From positions 1-64,000 of the forward strand of contig WVZY01000067.1 in NCBI GenBank assembly GCA_011772205.1: 64,000 nt of DNA, given 5' to 3'. The position numbers and the translations under genes are program-made. Under the pieces are notes generated by a model that was not told where the DNA came from, did no database searches, and saw only the letters and a program-made list of their open reading frames with translations. Below, piece after piece: positions 15,890 to 23,985 of this stretch. The stretch comes from Candidatus Latescibacterota bacterium (GTDB lineage Bacteria; Krumholzibacteriota; Krumholzibacteriia; WVZY01). Position 1 is the stretch's first letter. The number at the start of each line of letters is the position of its first letter.

Positions 15890-17848
15890 ATGGCTGAGCA
15901 TAAACCGTTTATCCCGGCTGACGTCACTATGCGGGATTTTAATTTCAAAACCGTGATCCTGGGGGTGATACTGGGCGCACTTTTTGGAAGCGCAAATGCG
16001 TATCTCGGTTTGCTCGTTGGGTTGACGATCAGCACGGCGATCCCCCTTGCCGTCATCTCGGTCGCGATACTGCGGGCCTTTACGCCGGTTTTCGGCCGTT
16101 CGACCATTCTCGAATGCAACATCTCTCAAACCACCGGTTCGGCCAGCTCTTCATTGGCTTCCGGACTCATCTTCACCATCCCCGCTTTGTTCATCTGGGG
16201 CTATGAACCGTCACTGCTTCAAATGACGCTGCTCGCGATATGCGGCGGTATCACCGGGGTGCTGTTCATGATCCCGTTGAGGGGATTTCTCATTGTGAAA
16301 GAGCACAGGAACCTTCCTTATCCAGAGGGCACGGCCAGCGCTGAAGTGTTGATTGCGGCATCGGAAGGTGGTTCATCGGCCAAAAGCATCTTTGTTGGAT
16401 TGGGAATCGGCGCCGTCTATAAAAGCTTGATCAACCTCCTGTACCTGTGGCCGAGCAAGATTCAGCTCACGCTCCCGTTTATCAAGAAGGCCGTCGTTGG
16501 TGTTTCGACCAATCCGGCGCTATTGGGCGTGGGGTATATCCTGGGCCGTAGAATCGGGACCATCATGGTGGGCGGCGGCTTGATCTCGTGGGTAATCATC
16601 ATTCCAATTATTGCTCATAAATATGGTGATGCGTTGATTTGGGACAATACGCTGGCTTATTTGAGATCGAAGGGATTGGATCCGTCCATCACGACTATCG
16701 GTGAGTTGAGCGCAAAGCAAATCTGGGAAGGGTACATTCGAATCATAGGCGCCGGCGCCGTTGCCGCAGCCGGAATCATCACGGTCATCAGGGCGATACC
16801 GACCATGGCCGGCTCTTTGAAGATCGGTATCAAGGAACTCAGAACGAGCGCGGCCACCCTCGATATGGGAAGACTTCGAACCGAACGGGATCTTTCACTC
16901 AAATACGTTTTTATAGGAATCAGCATCGTTATCGCACTCGTTACCATCATTCCCGGCATTATCGGAACGCATACGTTTCTGGTGATGAGGTTTCTCAGCG
17001 CGGTGGCCATCGCTCTGTTTGCTTTTGCGTTTGTAACGGTATCGTCGCGCATCGTGGGGATGATCGGCGTTTCCTCTAATCCTACATCCGGGATGGCGAT
17101 CGTTACGCTCCTGGGCACGGGACTCGTGTTCAAGCTTTTGGGCTGGACGGATATCACCGGGAAAGTTACCGCGCTCACAATCGGCACGATCGTGTGTATC
17201 TCGGCCTCCATTGCCGGTGACATCTCTCAGGATCTCAAGACGGGTTTTCTCGTAGGAGCCACGCCGAGAAAGCAGCAGATCAGCGAGATCATCGGTGCCC
17301 TGGGCTCGGCATTCTTTGTGTGTCTCGCCGTCTATTATTTGGGTAAGGCGTATGGATTTGGGTCGGAGGCATTACCGGCCCCGCAAGCGATGTTGATGAA
17401 GACGGTTTTGGACGGCGTCCTCGGCGGGGACTTGAGATGGGATCTGGTGGGAATCGGCGCTGCATTTGCCGTGATCGTTACATTCCTTCGGATACCGCCG
17501 CTGGCGTTTGCCGTCGGCATGTATCTGCCGTTGTACTCGATGACTCCCTTGTTCATCGGCGGGATGCTCCGGCATTATGTCGAAAAGTTTTACAAAACGA
17601 ACAACGAGGAGAAAGGAAAAGACGAAGGCATATTGATGGGTTCGGGATTCATTGCCGGCGAAGGGATGATGGGTGTCATCATTGCCATCATTGCCGTGAT
17701 CATGAAAGTCGAACCGAGATTCCTGGAAATTCAGTATCCCACCGCATGGCTCGGGCAACTGGTAGCAGTTATCCCGTTCGTCGCTCTGGGATGGTTTTTG
17801 TATCGAGTAGCTGCACGGTCGAGAGCGGCCGCAGCAAGAAACAGATAA
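15890..17848 (+). CDS. OPT-family oligopeptide/metal-chelate transporter
   Basis: The 652-residue protein is nearly all membrane helices (about 14-16 segments). It has OPT-family features: the N-terminal ILGVILGALFGSANAYLGLLVG segment, the NISQTTGSASSSLASG loop, EHRNLPYPEGTASAEVL (typical of the bacterial OPT subgroup), GDISQDLKTGFLVGATPRKQQ in the middle, and GEGMMGVIIAI near the end. OPT proteins import small peptides or metal-siderophore complexes by proton symport in the inner membrane; the substrate here cannot be told. The ATG has a modest AAAGGA upstream. It is a single gene, 135 bases before a DegT aminotransferase gene on the same strand. Confidence 0.92.
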   Translation: MAEHKPFIPADVTMRDFNFKTVILGVILGALFGSANAYLGLLVGLTISTAIPLAVISVAILRAFTPVFGRSTILECNISQTTGSASSSLASGLIFTIPALFIWGYEPSLLQMTLLAICGGITGVLFMIPLRGFLIVKEHRNLPYPEGTASAEVLIAASEGGSSAKSIFVGLGIGAVYKSLINLLYLWPSKIQLTLPFIKKAVVGVSTNPALLGVGYILGRRIGTIMVGGGLISWVIIIPIIAHKYGDALIWDNTLAYLRSKGLDPSITTIGELSAKQIWEGYIRIIGAGAVAAAGIITVIRAIPTMAGSLKIGIKELRTSAATLDMGRLRTERDLSLKYVFIGISIVIALVTIIPGIIGTHTFLVMRFLSAVAIALFAFAFVTVSSRIVGMIGVSSNPTSGMAIVTLLGTGLVFKLLGWTDITGKVTALTIGTIVCISASIAGDISQDLKTGFLVGATPRKQQISEIIGALGSAFFVCLAVYYLGKAYGFGSEALPAPQAMLMKTVLDGVLGGDLRWDLVGIGAAFAVIVTFLRIPPLAFAVGMYLPLYSMTPLFIGGMLRHYVEKFYKTNNEEKGKDEGILMGSGFIAGEGMMGVIIAIIAVIMKVEPRFLEIQYPTAWLGQLVAVIPFVALGWFLYRVAARSRAAAARNR

Positions 17849-17983
17849 GGATTTGGCAAAGCTCATACGACGTGTCCCTCGCATGAGTTATCAGAATTCA
17901 TTCGGATCAGAAGTGTAATCCTGGTCAAATAGCAGCAGCTCTTTTCGCATAATAATCCATTCCGCAAAAGGTGGTCTCTGCTG

Positions 17984-19156
17984 ATGGCTGATCGTCCCGT
18001 TCGCCCGAAGGATCGATTTCTCGTATTCGGCTCTCCGATGATCGAAGAAGCCGAGATCAATGAAGTGACAGATAGTCTTCGCAAGGGGTGGCTAGGTACC
18101 GGACCCAAAGTGGCGCAGTTCGAGGATGCTTTCCGGGCTTACAAGGGCGCGCCTCATGCGGTCGCGTTGAGTTCCTGCACCGCGGCTCTTCACTTGAGCA
18201 TGCTCGCCGCCGATTTGAAACCCGGTGACGAAGTCATCACCACTGCGATGACGTTCTGTTCATCGGTAAATGCGATCATCCACGCAGGCGCTACGCCGGT
18301 GCTGGTGGATGTCGATTCACGTACGATGAACGTGGATCCCGCTCGGATCGAAATGAAGATCACGCCTAAAACCCGGGCGCTTCTTCCCGTACATTTTGCC
18401 GGGCGGCCGTGCGATATGGACGCGATTTGTGACATCGCCGCCCGTCACAATTTGCTGTTGATCGAGGATTGCGCACACGCGATAGAGGCGGAATACAAAG
18501 GACAAAAGACCGGCTTGTTCGGCGATTTCGGCTGCTTCAGTTTTTACGTGACCAAAAACATCATCACCGGCGAAGGCGGTATGGTTCTCACGAGACGCGA
18601 GGAAGACGCCTCCAACATCAAGGTCCTCGCTCTTCACGGAATGAGCAAGGATGCCTGGAAGCGGTTCAAAGACGAAGGCTTCGTCCACTACTATGTCGTG
18701 TCGGCCGGATACAAATACAACATGATGGATCTGCAGGCGGCCATAGGGATCCATCAGCTGAAGCGCATCGACCAATACTGGAAGAAGCGGAAAGCGATCT
18801 GGCGCCGCTATGACGAGGCATTTGCCGATCTCCCCGTCGATCGCCCCGCCGAACCGGAGCCGGACACGCGGCACGCGTACCACCTTTACACAATTCTGGT
18901 CGACGAGAAAAAGACGGGCATGGAACGGGATGCGTTTCTCGATGCCCTTCACGGCCACAACATCGGTGCTGGTGTGCACTACATGAGCATCCCCGAACAC
19001 CCCTTCTACCGGGATACGTTCGGCTGGAAGCTCGATGACTACCCAAACGCCGTGAGCATTGGTCGCCGCACGGTGAGCCTGCCCCTATCCGCGAAACTCT
19101 CCAACGACGATGTGGAGGACGTCATCGAAGCGGTGAGGTTGATCCTTCAGCGGTAA
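17984..19156 (+). CDS. DegT/DnrJ/EryC1/StrS-family PLP aminotransferase
   Basis: The 390-residue protein has the full fold I sugar-aminotransferase pattern: LRKGWLGTGPKVAQFE, SSCTAALHLSMLAA, PVHFAGRPCDMD, LIEDCAHAIEAEYKG and the PLP lysine K191 in FYVTKNIITGEGG. Members transfer an amino group to keto sugars for lipopolysaccharide, surface glycan or antibiotic sugars. The ATG follows AGGTGG by 10 bases. It is followed after 64 bases by a HAD phosphatase and then a LOG protein, all on the plus strand. There are no other nucleotide-sugar genes nearby, so the exact sugar is unknown. Confidence 0.92.
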   Translation: MADRPVRPKDRFLVFGSPMIEEAEINEVTDSLRKGWLGTGPKVAQFEDAFRAYKGAPHAVALSSCTAALHLSMLAADLKPGDEVITTAMTFCSSVNAIIHAGATPVLVDVDSRTMNVDPARIEMKITPKTRALLPVHFAGRPCDMDAICDIAARHNLLLIEDCAHAIEAEYKGQKTGLFGDFGCFSFYVTKNIITGEGGMVLTRREEDASNIKVLALHGMSKDAWKRFKDEGFVHYYVVSAGYKYNMMDLQAAIGIHQLKRIDQYWKKRKAIWRRYDEAFADLPVDRPAEPEPDTRHAYHLYTILVDEKKTGMERDAFLDALHGHNIGAGVHYMSIPEHPFYRDTFGWKLDDYPNAVSIGRRTVSLPLSAKLSNDDVEDVIEAVRLILQR

Positions 19157-19220
19157 GCCTAGACCGCAGAAGGTAATGCATTGCTTGTGCCGGTGGGGGT
19201 GACGACGTATTTTTAGCTCT

Positions 19221-19877
19221 ATGAAACAATACGACCTCATATGTTTTGATGTCGACGGGACGCTTATCGAACATCCAACCGGAAAGGTGATCTGGGAGCT
19301 GCTCAATATAAGATACGGGGGAAGCGAACAAATCAACCAGGCCCGGTACGATTCCTACATGGAAGGCAACATCACCTACGATAAGTGGGTGGAGCTGGAC
19401 GTCTCGGACTGGATAGAGAAAAGAGCCACGCAGGAGGAAATTGTAGAAGTCGTCCGGGGATTCCGGCCGCATGAAGGCGCGCTGGAAACCGTAGAGGAGC
19501 TAAAAAAGAGGGGATACCGGCTGTCCGTCGTATCCGGTACGCTCGATATCGTCATCGACACAATTTTCCCCGATCACCCATTCGATGATGTTTTCACGAA
19601 CAGGATATTCTTCGACGGCGATGGGAATCTCACCGGTTGGAAAGCCACCCCGTTCGATATTTTTGGCAAGCCAATTGCTCTGAGAGAGCTTGCCCGAAAA
19701 TACGGTACCACTTTGGATCGGATTGCTTATATCGGAGACGGGGACAACGACGTGCCGCTGCTCGGTGTGGTGGGCTATTTTGTGGCGTTCAATCCCCGAT
19801 CGGCTGAGCTGGAGAGAGGAGCTGACCGGGTGGTCAAAAATCAGAGCATGACGAAATTGCTGGAAATTTTCGAGTAG
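19221..19877 (+). CDS. HAD-superfamily phosphatase, SerB-like
   Basis: The 218-residue protein has the HAD motifs in order: motif I DVDGT (D10 nucleophile, D12), motif II VVSGT around 103-107, Lys in the PFDIFGKP region, and motif IV IGDGDNDVPLL (171-181). The long cap (about 20-80) and overall length resemble phosphoserine phosphatase and related HAD-IB enzymes. It hydrolyses a small phosphorylated metabolite in the cytoplasm; phosphoserine is one candidate, but specificity is not shown. No clear Shine-Dalgarno sequence precedes the ATG. Confidence 0.85.
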   Translation: MKQYDLICFDVDGTLIEHPTGKVIWELLNIRYGGSEQINQARYDSYMEGNITYDKWVELDVSDWIEKRATQEEIVEVVRGFRPHEGALETVEELKKRGYRLSVVSGTLDIVIDTIFPDHPFDDVFTNRIFFDGDGNLTGWKATPFDIFGKPIALRELARKYGTTLDRIAYIGDGDNDVPLLGVVGYFVAFNPRSAELERGADRVVKNQSMTKLLEIFE

Positions 19878-19885
19878 GGAAATGC

Positions 19886-19915
19886 GCGTGGACCTGCCCG
19901 AAAGGAGATCCACGC
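19886..19915 (+). other. 7-bp stem-loop between the HAD and LOG genes
   Basis: GCGTGGA (19886-19892) pairs perfectly with TCCACGC (19909-19915) across a 16-base loop containing AAAGGAGA. Three T residues follow. It begins 9 bases after the HAD phosphatase gene ends, so it may act as a weak terminator or mRNA-stability element. A purine-rich SD-like sequence in the loop precedes only a seven-codon TTG frame. Confidence 0.35.
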
Positions 19916-19963
19916 TTTGAAGAAAATCTCAGGACACTAAAATTCTATGCAGAGAGAGTTATC

Positions 19964-21007
19964 ATGAAGTACGAATCGCTGGATAGCATCCTCGAAAGAG
20001 CGCGCGAAATACTCAGCGCCCAGGAGAACACGCTGCCAAAAATTTTATTGAAAGAAATCCTCACGAATTCCCTGAAGCTCAAAGAGGAAGATCTCGACAC
20101 CCTAGATCTCAAAGTGATCAACCGGGCGTTCAGGGAGTTGCGGTACGCGTTCAAAGTCTTCAAACCTTACCGGGGAATCCGAAAAGTCTCCATTTTTGGA
20201 TCCGCGCGGCTGCCCGAAGAAGATCCCCATTACCAGCAGACGGTGAAGTTCGCCAGAATGCTGGCGAATGAGGGATTCATGGTGATTACGGGAGCGGCGA
20301 GCGGGATCATGAAAGCGGGGAACGAAGGTGCGGGAAAGGGCAAGAGCTTCGGCGTGAACATTCTCTTGCCATTCGAGCAGAGCCCGAACGAGTTCATCGT
20401 CGATGATCCCAAGCTCATGACGTTCAAATATTTCTTTACCCGTAAGCTCTTGTTCGTCATGGAATCATGTGCCATCGTCCTCCTTCCCGGAGGTTATGGA
20501 ACGCATGACGAAGGTTTTGAAACTCTCACACTGGTTCAAACAGAAAAGGCGTCTCCACGTCCGGTCGTGCTGATGGATCTTCCCGGTGAATCTTACTGGG
20601 AGGAGTGGGACGCATTTGTGAAAGATCAGCTTCTCGGCCGTGGTTTTATCTCACGCGAAGACATATCACTATACAAGATTGTATACTCGGCTGAAGAAGC
20701 GATCGATGAGATCAAGTTCTTCTTCTCCACGTATCACTCGATGCGCCAGGTAGGCGACAGGCACGTAATTCGACTCGAGAGAGAGCTCACGGACGACAAT
20801 GTCGACGAACTCAACAAGTCGTTCAAAGATGTGTTGGAGAAAGGTAAGTTCGAAAAGACCTATGCGCTTCCCGGGGAAGTAAACGAACCGGAACTCCTGC
20901 GGATGCCGCGGCTCGTTTTCTCATATAATTACAAGAGCGCAGGCCGCATCCGACAGCTCATCGACAGGATCAATGAGATGGGTCGATCTTTGGGCGATGA
21001 GGTTTGA
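19964..21007 (+). CDS. LOG-family protein (nucleoside 5'-monophosphate phosphoribohydrolase-like)
   Basis: The 347-residue protein has the LOG/TIGR00730 Rossmann core at about 72-250: SIFGSARL, VITGAASGIMKAGNEGA, and the signature PGGYGTHDE (175-183), matching PGGxGTxxE. The N-terminal about 70 residues and a C-terminal extension of about 100 residues make it longer than the 180-200-residue plant-type enzymes, like the large bacterial PpnN-type group. Family members cleave the N-glycosidic bond of nucleotides, releasing a base and ribose 5-phosphate. The ATG is preceded by GAGAG. Confidence 0.85.
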   Translation: MKYESLDSILERAREILSAQENTLPKILLKEILTNSLKLKEEDLDTLDLKVINRAFRELRYAFKVFKPYRGIRKVSIFGSARLPEEDPHYQQTVKFARMLANEGFMVITGAASGIMKAGNEGAGKGKSFGVNILLPFEQSPNEFIVDDPKLMTFKYFFTRKLLFVMESCAIVLLPGGYGTHDEGFETLTLVQTEKASPRPVVLMDLPGESYWEEWDAFVKDQLLGRGFISREDISLYKIVYSAEEAIDEIKFFFSTYHSMRQVGDRHVIRLERELTDDNVDELNKSFKDVLEKGKFEKTYALPGEVNEPELLRMPRLVFSYNYKSAGRIRQLIDRINEMGRSLGDEV

Positions 21008-21060
21008 TGGGTGACGGTTTATTGAGTGCGGGTTGGATGTCTGCGAGCTGGAGCCTGCGC

Positions 21061-21675
21061 CTATTCGAGTAAGCGTATCAACTCTTCAATCCTCTCTGCG
21101 ATCAACCGGACATCGGACCGGAGATAGTAGAGCTGCCTTTTGAGCCTGTTGACTTCGGTCTTTTTCTGTTTCTTGTCTTCCGGGAACATCAGCCGGAAGG
21201 ATCTCTCGATGTGATCAGAATGATAGCGTTTGAGATCGTCTTCCAGGAACAGCAGCAATGCGGAGCCGAAGTTCAGGGTTTTTAAGGTTCCTTCCGCTAC
21301 GGCGTTTCGAAGTGAGGCTTCAGAGACGCGAAGGTTCACCGCGGCTTCCTTGATTGGAACAACGCGTTGTATGCCGTCCGGCAGCCGCGGCCGGTTGATG
21401 ATCACCCAGCGTTTATTGGGAAACTGATAGGCTCCCTTGATCTTGCCGGCTCTAAGCAGCGTGCGCAGGTGCTTGAGCGGTTGCGTCTCGCCGGAGAGTA
21501 TGTTTTCGGCCACGAGCCATCGGGCCGCCTCTACGGCGGAGACCCCGTCTCTTTTGAGAGAGGACAGTTTTTTCTCGAGGAAACTGCTGATCGTTCCGGC
21601 GTCCGGCATGCGTAGAGGATGCAGCAAAAGAAAGAGTAAATTCAAGTGAATTCTGTGCGAGACTTCGCCGCGCAC
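21061..21675 (-). CDS. Putative DNA-binding protein with two helix-turn-helix-like segments
   Basis: The 204-residue product starts at a GTG with AGGTGA 7 bases upstream; an internal ATG at 21609 lacks a ribosome site. Two segments resemble excisionase/MerR-like DNA-binding folds: residues about 40-95 (VSAVEAARWL, LRTLLRAGKIKGA, RWVII) and about 105-150 (VPIKEAAVNLRVSEASLRNAVAEG). The C-terminus (about 165-204) is a basic, heptad-like helix that may dimerise. The family was not recognised. It stands between the LOG gene (convergent) and the SUF operon end, with no obvious regulatory target. Confidence 0.55.
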   Translation of the reverse strand: MRGEVSHRIHLNLLFLLLHPLRMPDAGTISSFLEKKLSSLKRDGVSAVEAARWLVAENILSGETQPLKHLRTLLRAGKIKGAYQFPNKRWVIINRPRLPDGIQRVVPIKEAAVNLRVSEASLRNAVAEGTLKTLNFGSALLLFLEDDLKRYHSDHIERSFRLMFPEDKKQKKTEVNRLKRQLYYLRSDVRLIAERIEELIRLLE

Positions 21676-21829
21676 GTCGCATCACCTGGGATCGAGGGAA
21701 TGAAACTCCTTAAAGCAAAAAAGGTTTTGAACGCTGATGGAGCCGGAGCTCACTATCAGTGAGAGAACGATCCGTTGCTGTGGTAGAGAAGATTGCATGC
21801 TGGGTTGCAGGTCGATACCGAATATGGCG

Positions 21830-22132
21830 CTAAAGATTGAGCTGCAGCCTGGCCGCTTCCGACATCATGTCTGGATTCCACGGTGGATCCCACACCAGCT
21901 CGACCTTTGTAGCCGTCACGCCGGGGACGGCCCGGACGGTCATCTCGACTTCGGGAGGAATCTGCTCCGCCACGGGGCAGGCGGGTGAGGTGAGCGTCAT
22001 CACGATATCGACCGCGCCGCACGGGGATATCCTGATATCGTAAACGAGCCCCAAGTCGTAAATGTTAACGGGAATCTCGGGGTCGAAAACCGTCTTGAGC
22101 GCATCCGTGATTTTCGATTCAAGCTCTTTCAT
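21830..22132 (-). CDS. sufT: SufT-like MIP18/DUF59 iron-sulfur assembly factor
   Basis: From the ATG at 22132 the product is 100 residues: the MIP18 (DUF59) fold with VFDPEIPVNIYDLGLVYDI, MTLTSPACPVAEQIP (conserved TSPxCP Cys) and a C-terminal WDPPWNPDMMS. SufT proteins help mature [4Fe-4S] proteins. It is the last gene of the SUF operon, 17 bases after sufU. A longer frame to 22222 would overlap sufU and its N-terminus has no family similarity. It has no strong Shine-Dalgarno, so translation may be coupled to sufU. Confidence 0.88.
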   Translation of the reverse strand: MKELESKITDALKTVFDPEIPVNIYDLGLVYDIRISPCGAVDIVMTLTSPACPVAEQIPPEVEMTVRAVPGVTATKVELVWDPPWNPDMMSEAARLQLNL

Positions 22133-22149
22133 GGTCTTTTTGGCTACAA

Positions 22150-22602
22150 TTACTCGGTCGTAACGGGCTCGTTCTTTTTCTCGATCGCCGCATGCATCGT
22201 GTGCCAGGCGAGCGTGGCGCATTTCACGCGCATGGGGAATTCACGCACCCCTGCAAAAGCGGCGAGCTTTCCCAATCCGGATGTATCGGGCGCCTCGTCC
22301 GGGCTGCCGGTGACCACATCGTGAAACCGGTCGAACAGGCTTTCCACTTCCCAGAGGTGCCGCCCTTTCACGGTCTCCGTCATGACAGAGGCGCTTGCCG
22401 TACAAATGGCGCATCCCGTGCCTTCAAAGGCGATATCCTCTACCGCATCATCCTTGATCAACAGATGCACCGTAATGCGATCGCCGCAAATAGGATTGTT
22501 GCCGACCGCGTGGTGACTCGATACTTCCAGCTTGCGAAAGTTGCGAGGATTCTTGTGGTGATCGACGATCAGCTCTTGGTAGAGTTCTCTCAAATCGGAC
22601 AT
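22150..22602 (-). CDS. sufU: SufU sulfur-relay / iron-sulfur assembly protein
   Basis: The 150-residue protein has all SufU active-site ligands: C39 and D41 (NPICGDR), C64 (GTGCAICTAS) and C128 (RVKCATLAW), which bind zinc and accept sulfur from SufS. It also has the 18-21-residue insertion between C64 and C128 that separates SufU from IscU (WEVESLFDRFHDVV and following). SufU passes sulfur from SufS to SufBCD. It lies 85 bases after sufS in the operon. SufU next to DUF59 is a common pairing in Gram-positive and many deep-branching bacteria. Confidence 0.95.
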   Translation of the reverse strand: MSDLRELYQELIVDHHKNPRNFRKLEVSSHHAVGNNPICGDRITVHLLIKDDAVEDIAFEGTGCAICTASASVMTETVKGRHLWEVESLFDRFHDVVTGSPDEAPDTSGLGKLAAFAGVREFPMRVKCATLAWHTMHAAIEKKNEPVTTE

Positions 22603-22687
22603 TCGGTATGCTCCTCAAAGCATCGCGGCTCCGTGGGATAGCCGATGGATATCCGAAAAGCCGCGCTCGATATCGGTCTTTTCAAAT

Positions 22688-23965
22688 TCATTCCAGGCTG
22701 AATAGCTCCTTGGCTTTGTAAATCCCAGCGACGAGCGAGTCGATCTCCGCATGGGTGTTGTACAGTCCGAACGATGCTCGTGATGTTGCGGGAACGCCGA
22801 ACCTGTCCATCACGGGCTGCGAGCAATGGTGGCCGGTCCGGATGGCGATCCCCTCCTGGTCCAGTATGGTTCCTATGTCATGTGGGTGTATGTTTTCGAT
22901 CGTAAACGAAACGACGGCGGCCCGATCCCGTGCGGTACCGATGAAACGGAGACCGGGGATGGCGGAGAGGGCCGCGATCGCGCACCGGACGAGGTCGTCT
23001 TCATGGGCGGCGATCGCCTGCATGCCGAGAGCGTTCAGGTAATCGATCGCCGCGCCGAAACCGACCGCATCGGCTATGTTCGGTGTCCCGGCTTCGAACT
23101 TGTGGGGAACGTCGTTATACGTCGTTTTCTCGAAAGTCACCGATTGAATCATTTCCCCGCCTCCCTGATAGGGCGGCATGCTTTCGAGGAGTTCGAGCTT
23201 GCCGTAAAGCGCGCCAATCCCGGTCGGGGCGTACATCTTGTGACCGGAGACAACGAGAAAGTCGCAACCGATCTCCTGCACGTCCAGGGGCAAATGAGGC
23301 CCGGCCTGGGCACCGTCGACCAGCACGGGCACGCGGCGCCGATGCGCGAGTTCGATCATTTCCTTCACAGGGTTGATGGTTCCCAGTGAATTCGATATGT
23401 AAGTAATTGCAACGAGCTTCGTCCGGTCGGTGATGAGCTTTTCATAAGATTCCAAGACAACTTCTCCTCGCTCGTTGATTGGCGCCACGCGAAGGTGGGC
23501 GTCTTTCTCTTCGCAGAGAAGCTGCCAGGGGACGATGTTGGAGTGATGTTCCATTGCGGTGATGAGGAGTTCGTCTCCCGCCCGGATGTGTTTTCTTCCA
23601 TACGAATTCGCAACGAGGTTGATCCCTTCCGTGGCTCCTCTCACAAAAATGATTTCCCGCGCATCGGCGGCATTAATGAATCGTTGCACTTTGATCCGTG
23701 CGGTTTCGTATGATTCTGTTGCACGCGCGCTCAATGTGTGGACGCCGCGATGAACGTTCGAGTTGTCCTTTTCATAATACTGCCGGACGGCTTGGATCAC
23801 CGAGAGAGGTTTTTGCGTCGTCGCGGCGCTGTCCAGGTAGACGAGCGGCTTCCCATTCACCTGCTGGTGCAGTGCGGGGAAATCCTCGCGGATCCTCTGC
23901 ACGTCCAGAGTGGTCGGTGCATCGCTCGCGGCGTTTGGGACGGGAATGCCGGATGGATTGCTCAT
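22688..23965 (-). CDS. sufS: SufS cysteine desulfurase
   Basis: From the ATG at 23965 (GAGG 8 bases upstream, inside the gap after sufD) the protein is 425 residues. It is a type II cysteine desulfurase: FPALHQQVNGKPLVYLDSAATTQKP near the start, FVRGATEGINLVA, HHSNIVPWQ, the PLP lysine in VSGHKMYAPTG (about K243) and the catalytic Cys in RTGHHCSQP (about C381). It releases sulfur from cysteine for cluster assembly and hands it to SufU. A longer frame starting at 24001 would overlap sufD by 16 bases and is less likely. Confidence 0.95.
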   Translation of the reverse strand: MSNPSGIPVPNAASDAPTTLDVQRIREDFPALHQQVNGKPLVYLDSAATTQKPLSVIQAVRQYYEKDNSNVHRGVHTLSARATESYETARIKVQRFINAADAREIIFVRGATEGINLVANSYGRKHIRAGDELLITAMEHHSNIVPWQLLCEEKDAHLRVAPINERGEVVLESYEKLITDRTKLVAITYISNSLGTINPVKEMIELAHRRRVPVLVDGAQAGPHLPLDVQEIGCDFLVVSGHKMYAPTGIGALYGKLELLESMPPYQGGGEMIQSVTFEKTTYNDVPHKFEAGTPNIADAVGFGAAIDYLNALGMQAIAAHEDDLVRCAIAALSAIPGLRFIGTARDRAAVVSFTIENIHPHDIGTILDQEGIAIRTGHHCSQPVMDRFGVPATSRASFGLYNTHAEIDSLVAGIYKAKELFSLE

Positions 23966-23985
23966 GCCGTTTCCTCGTTTCTTTA

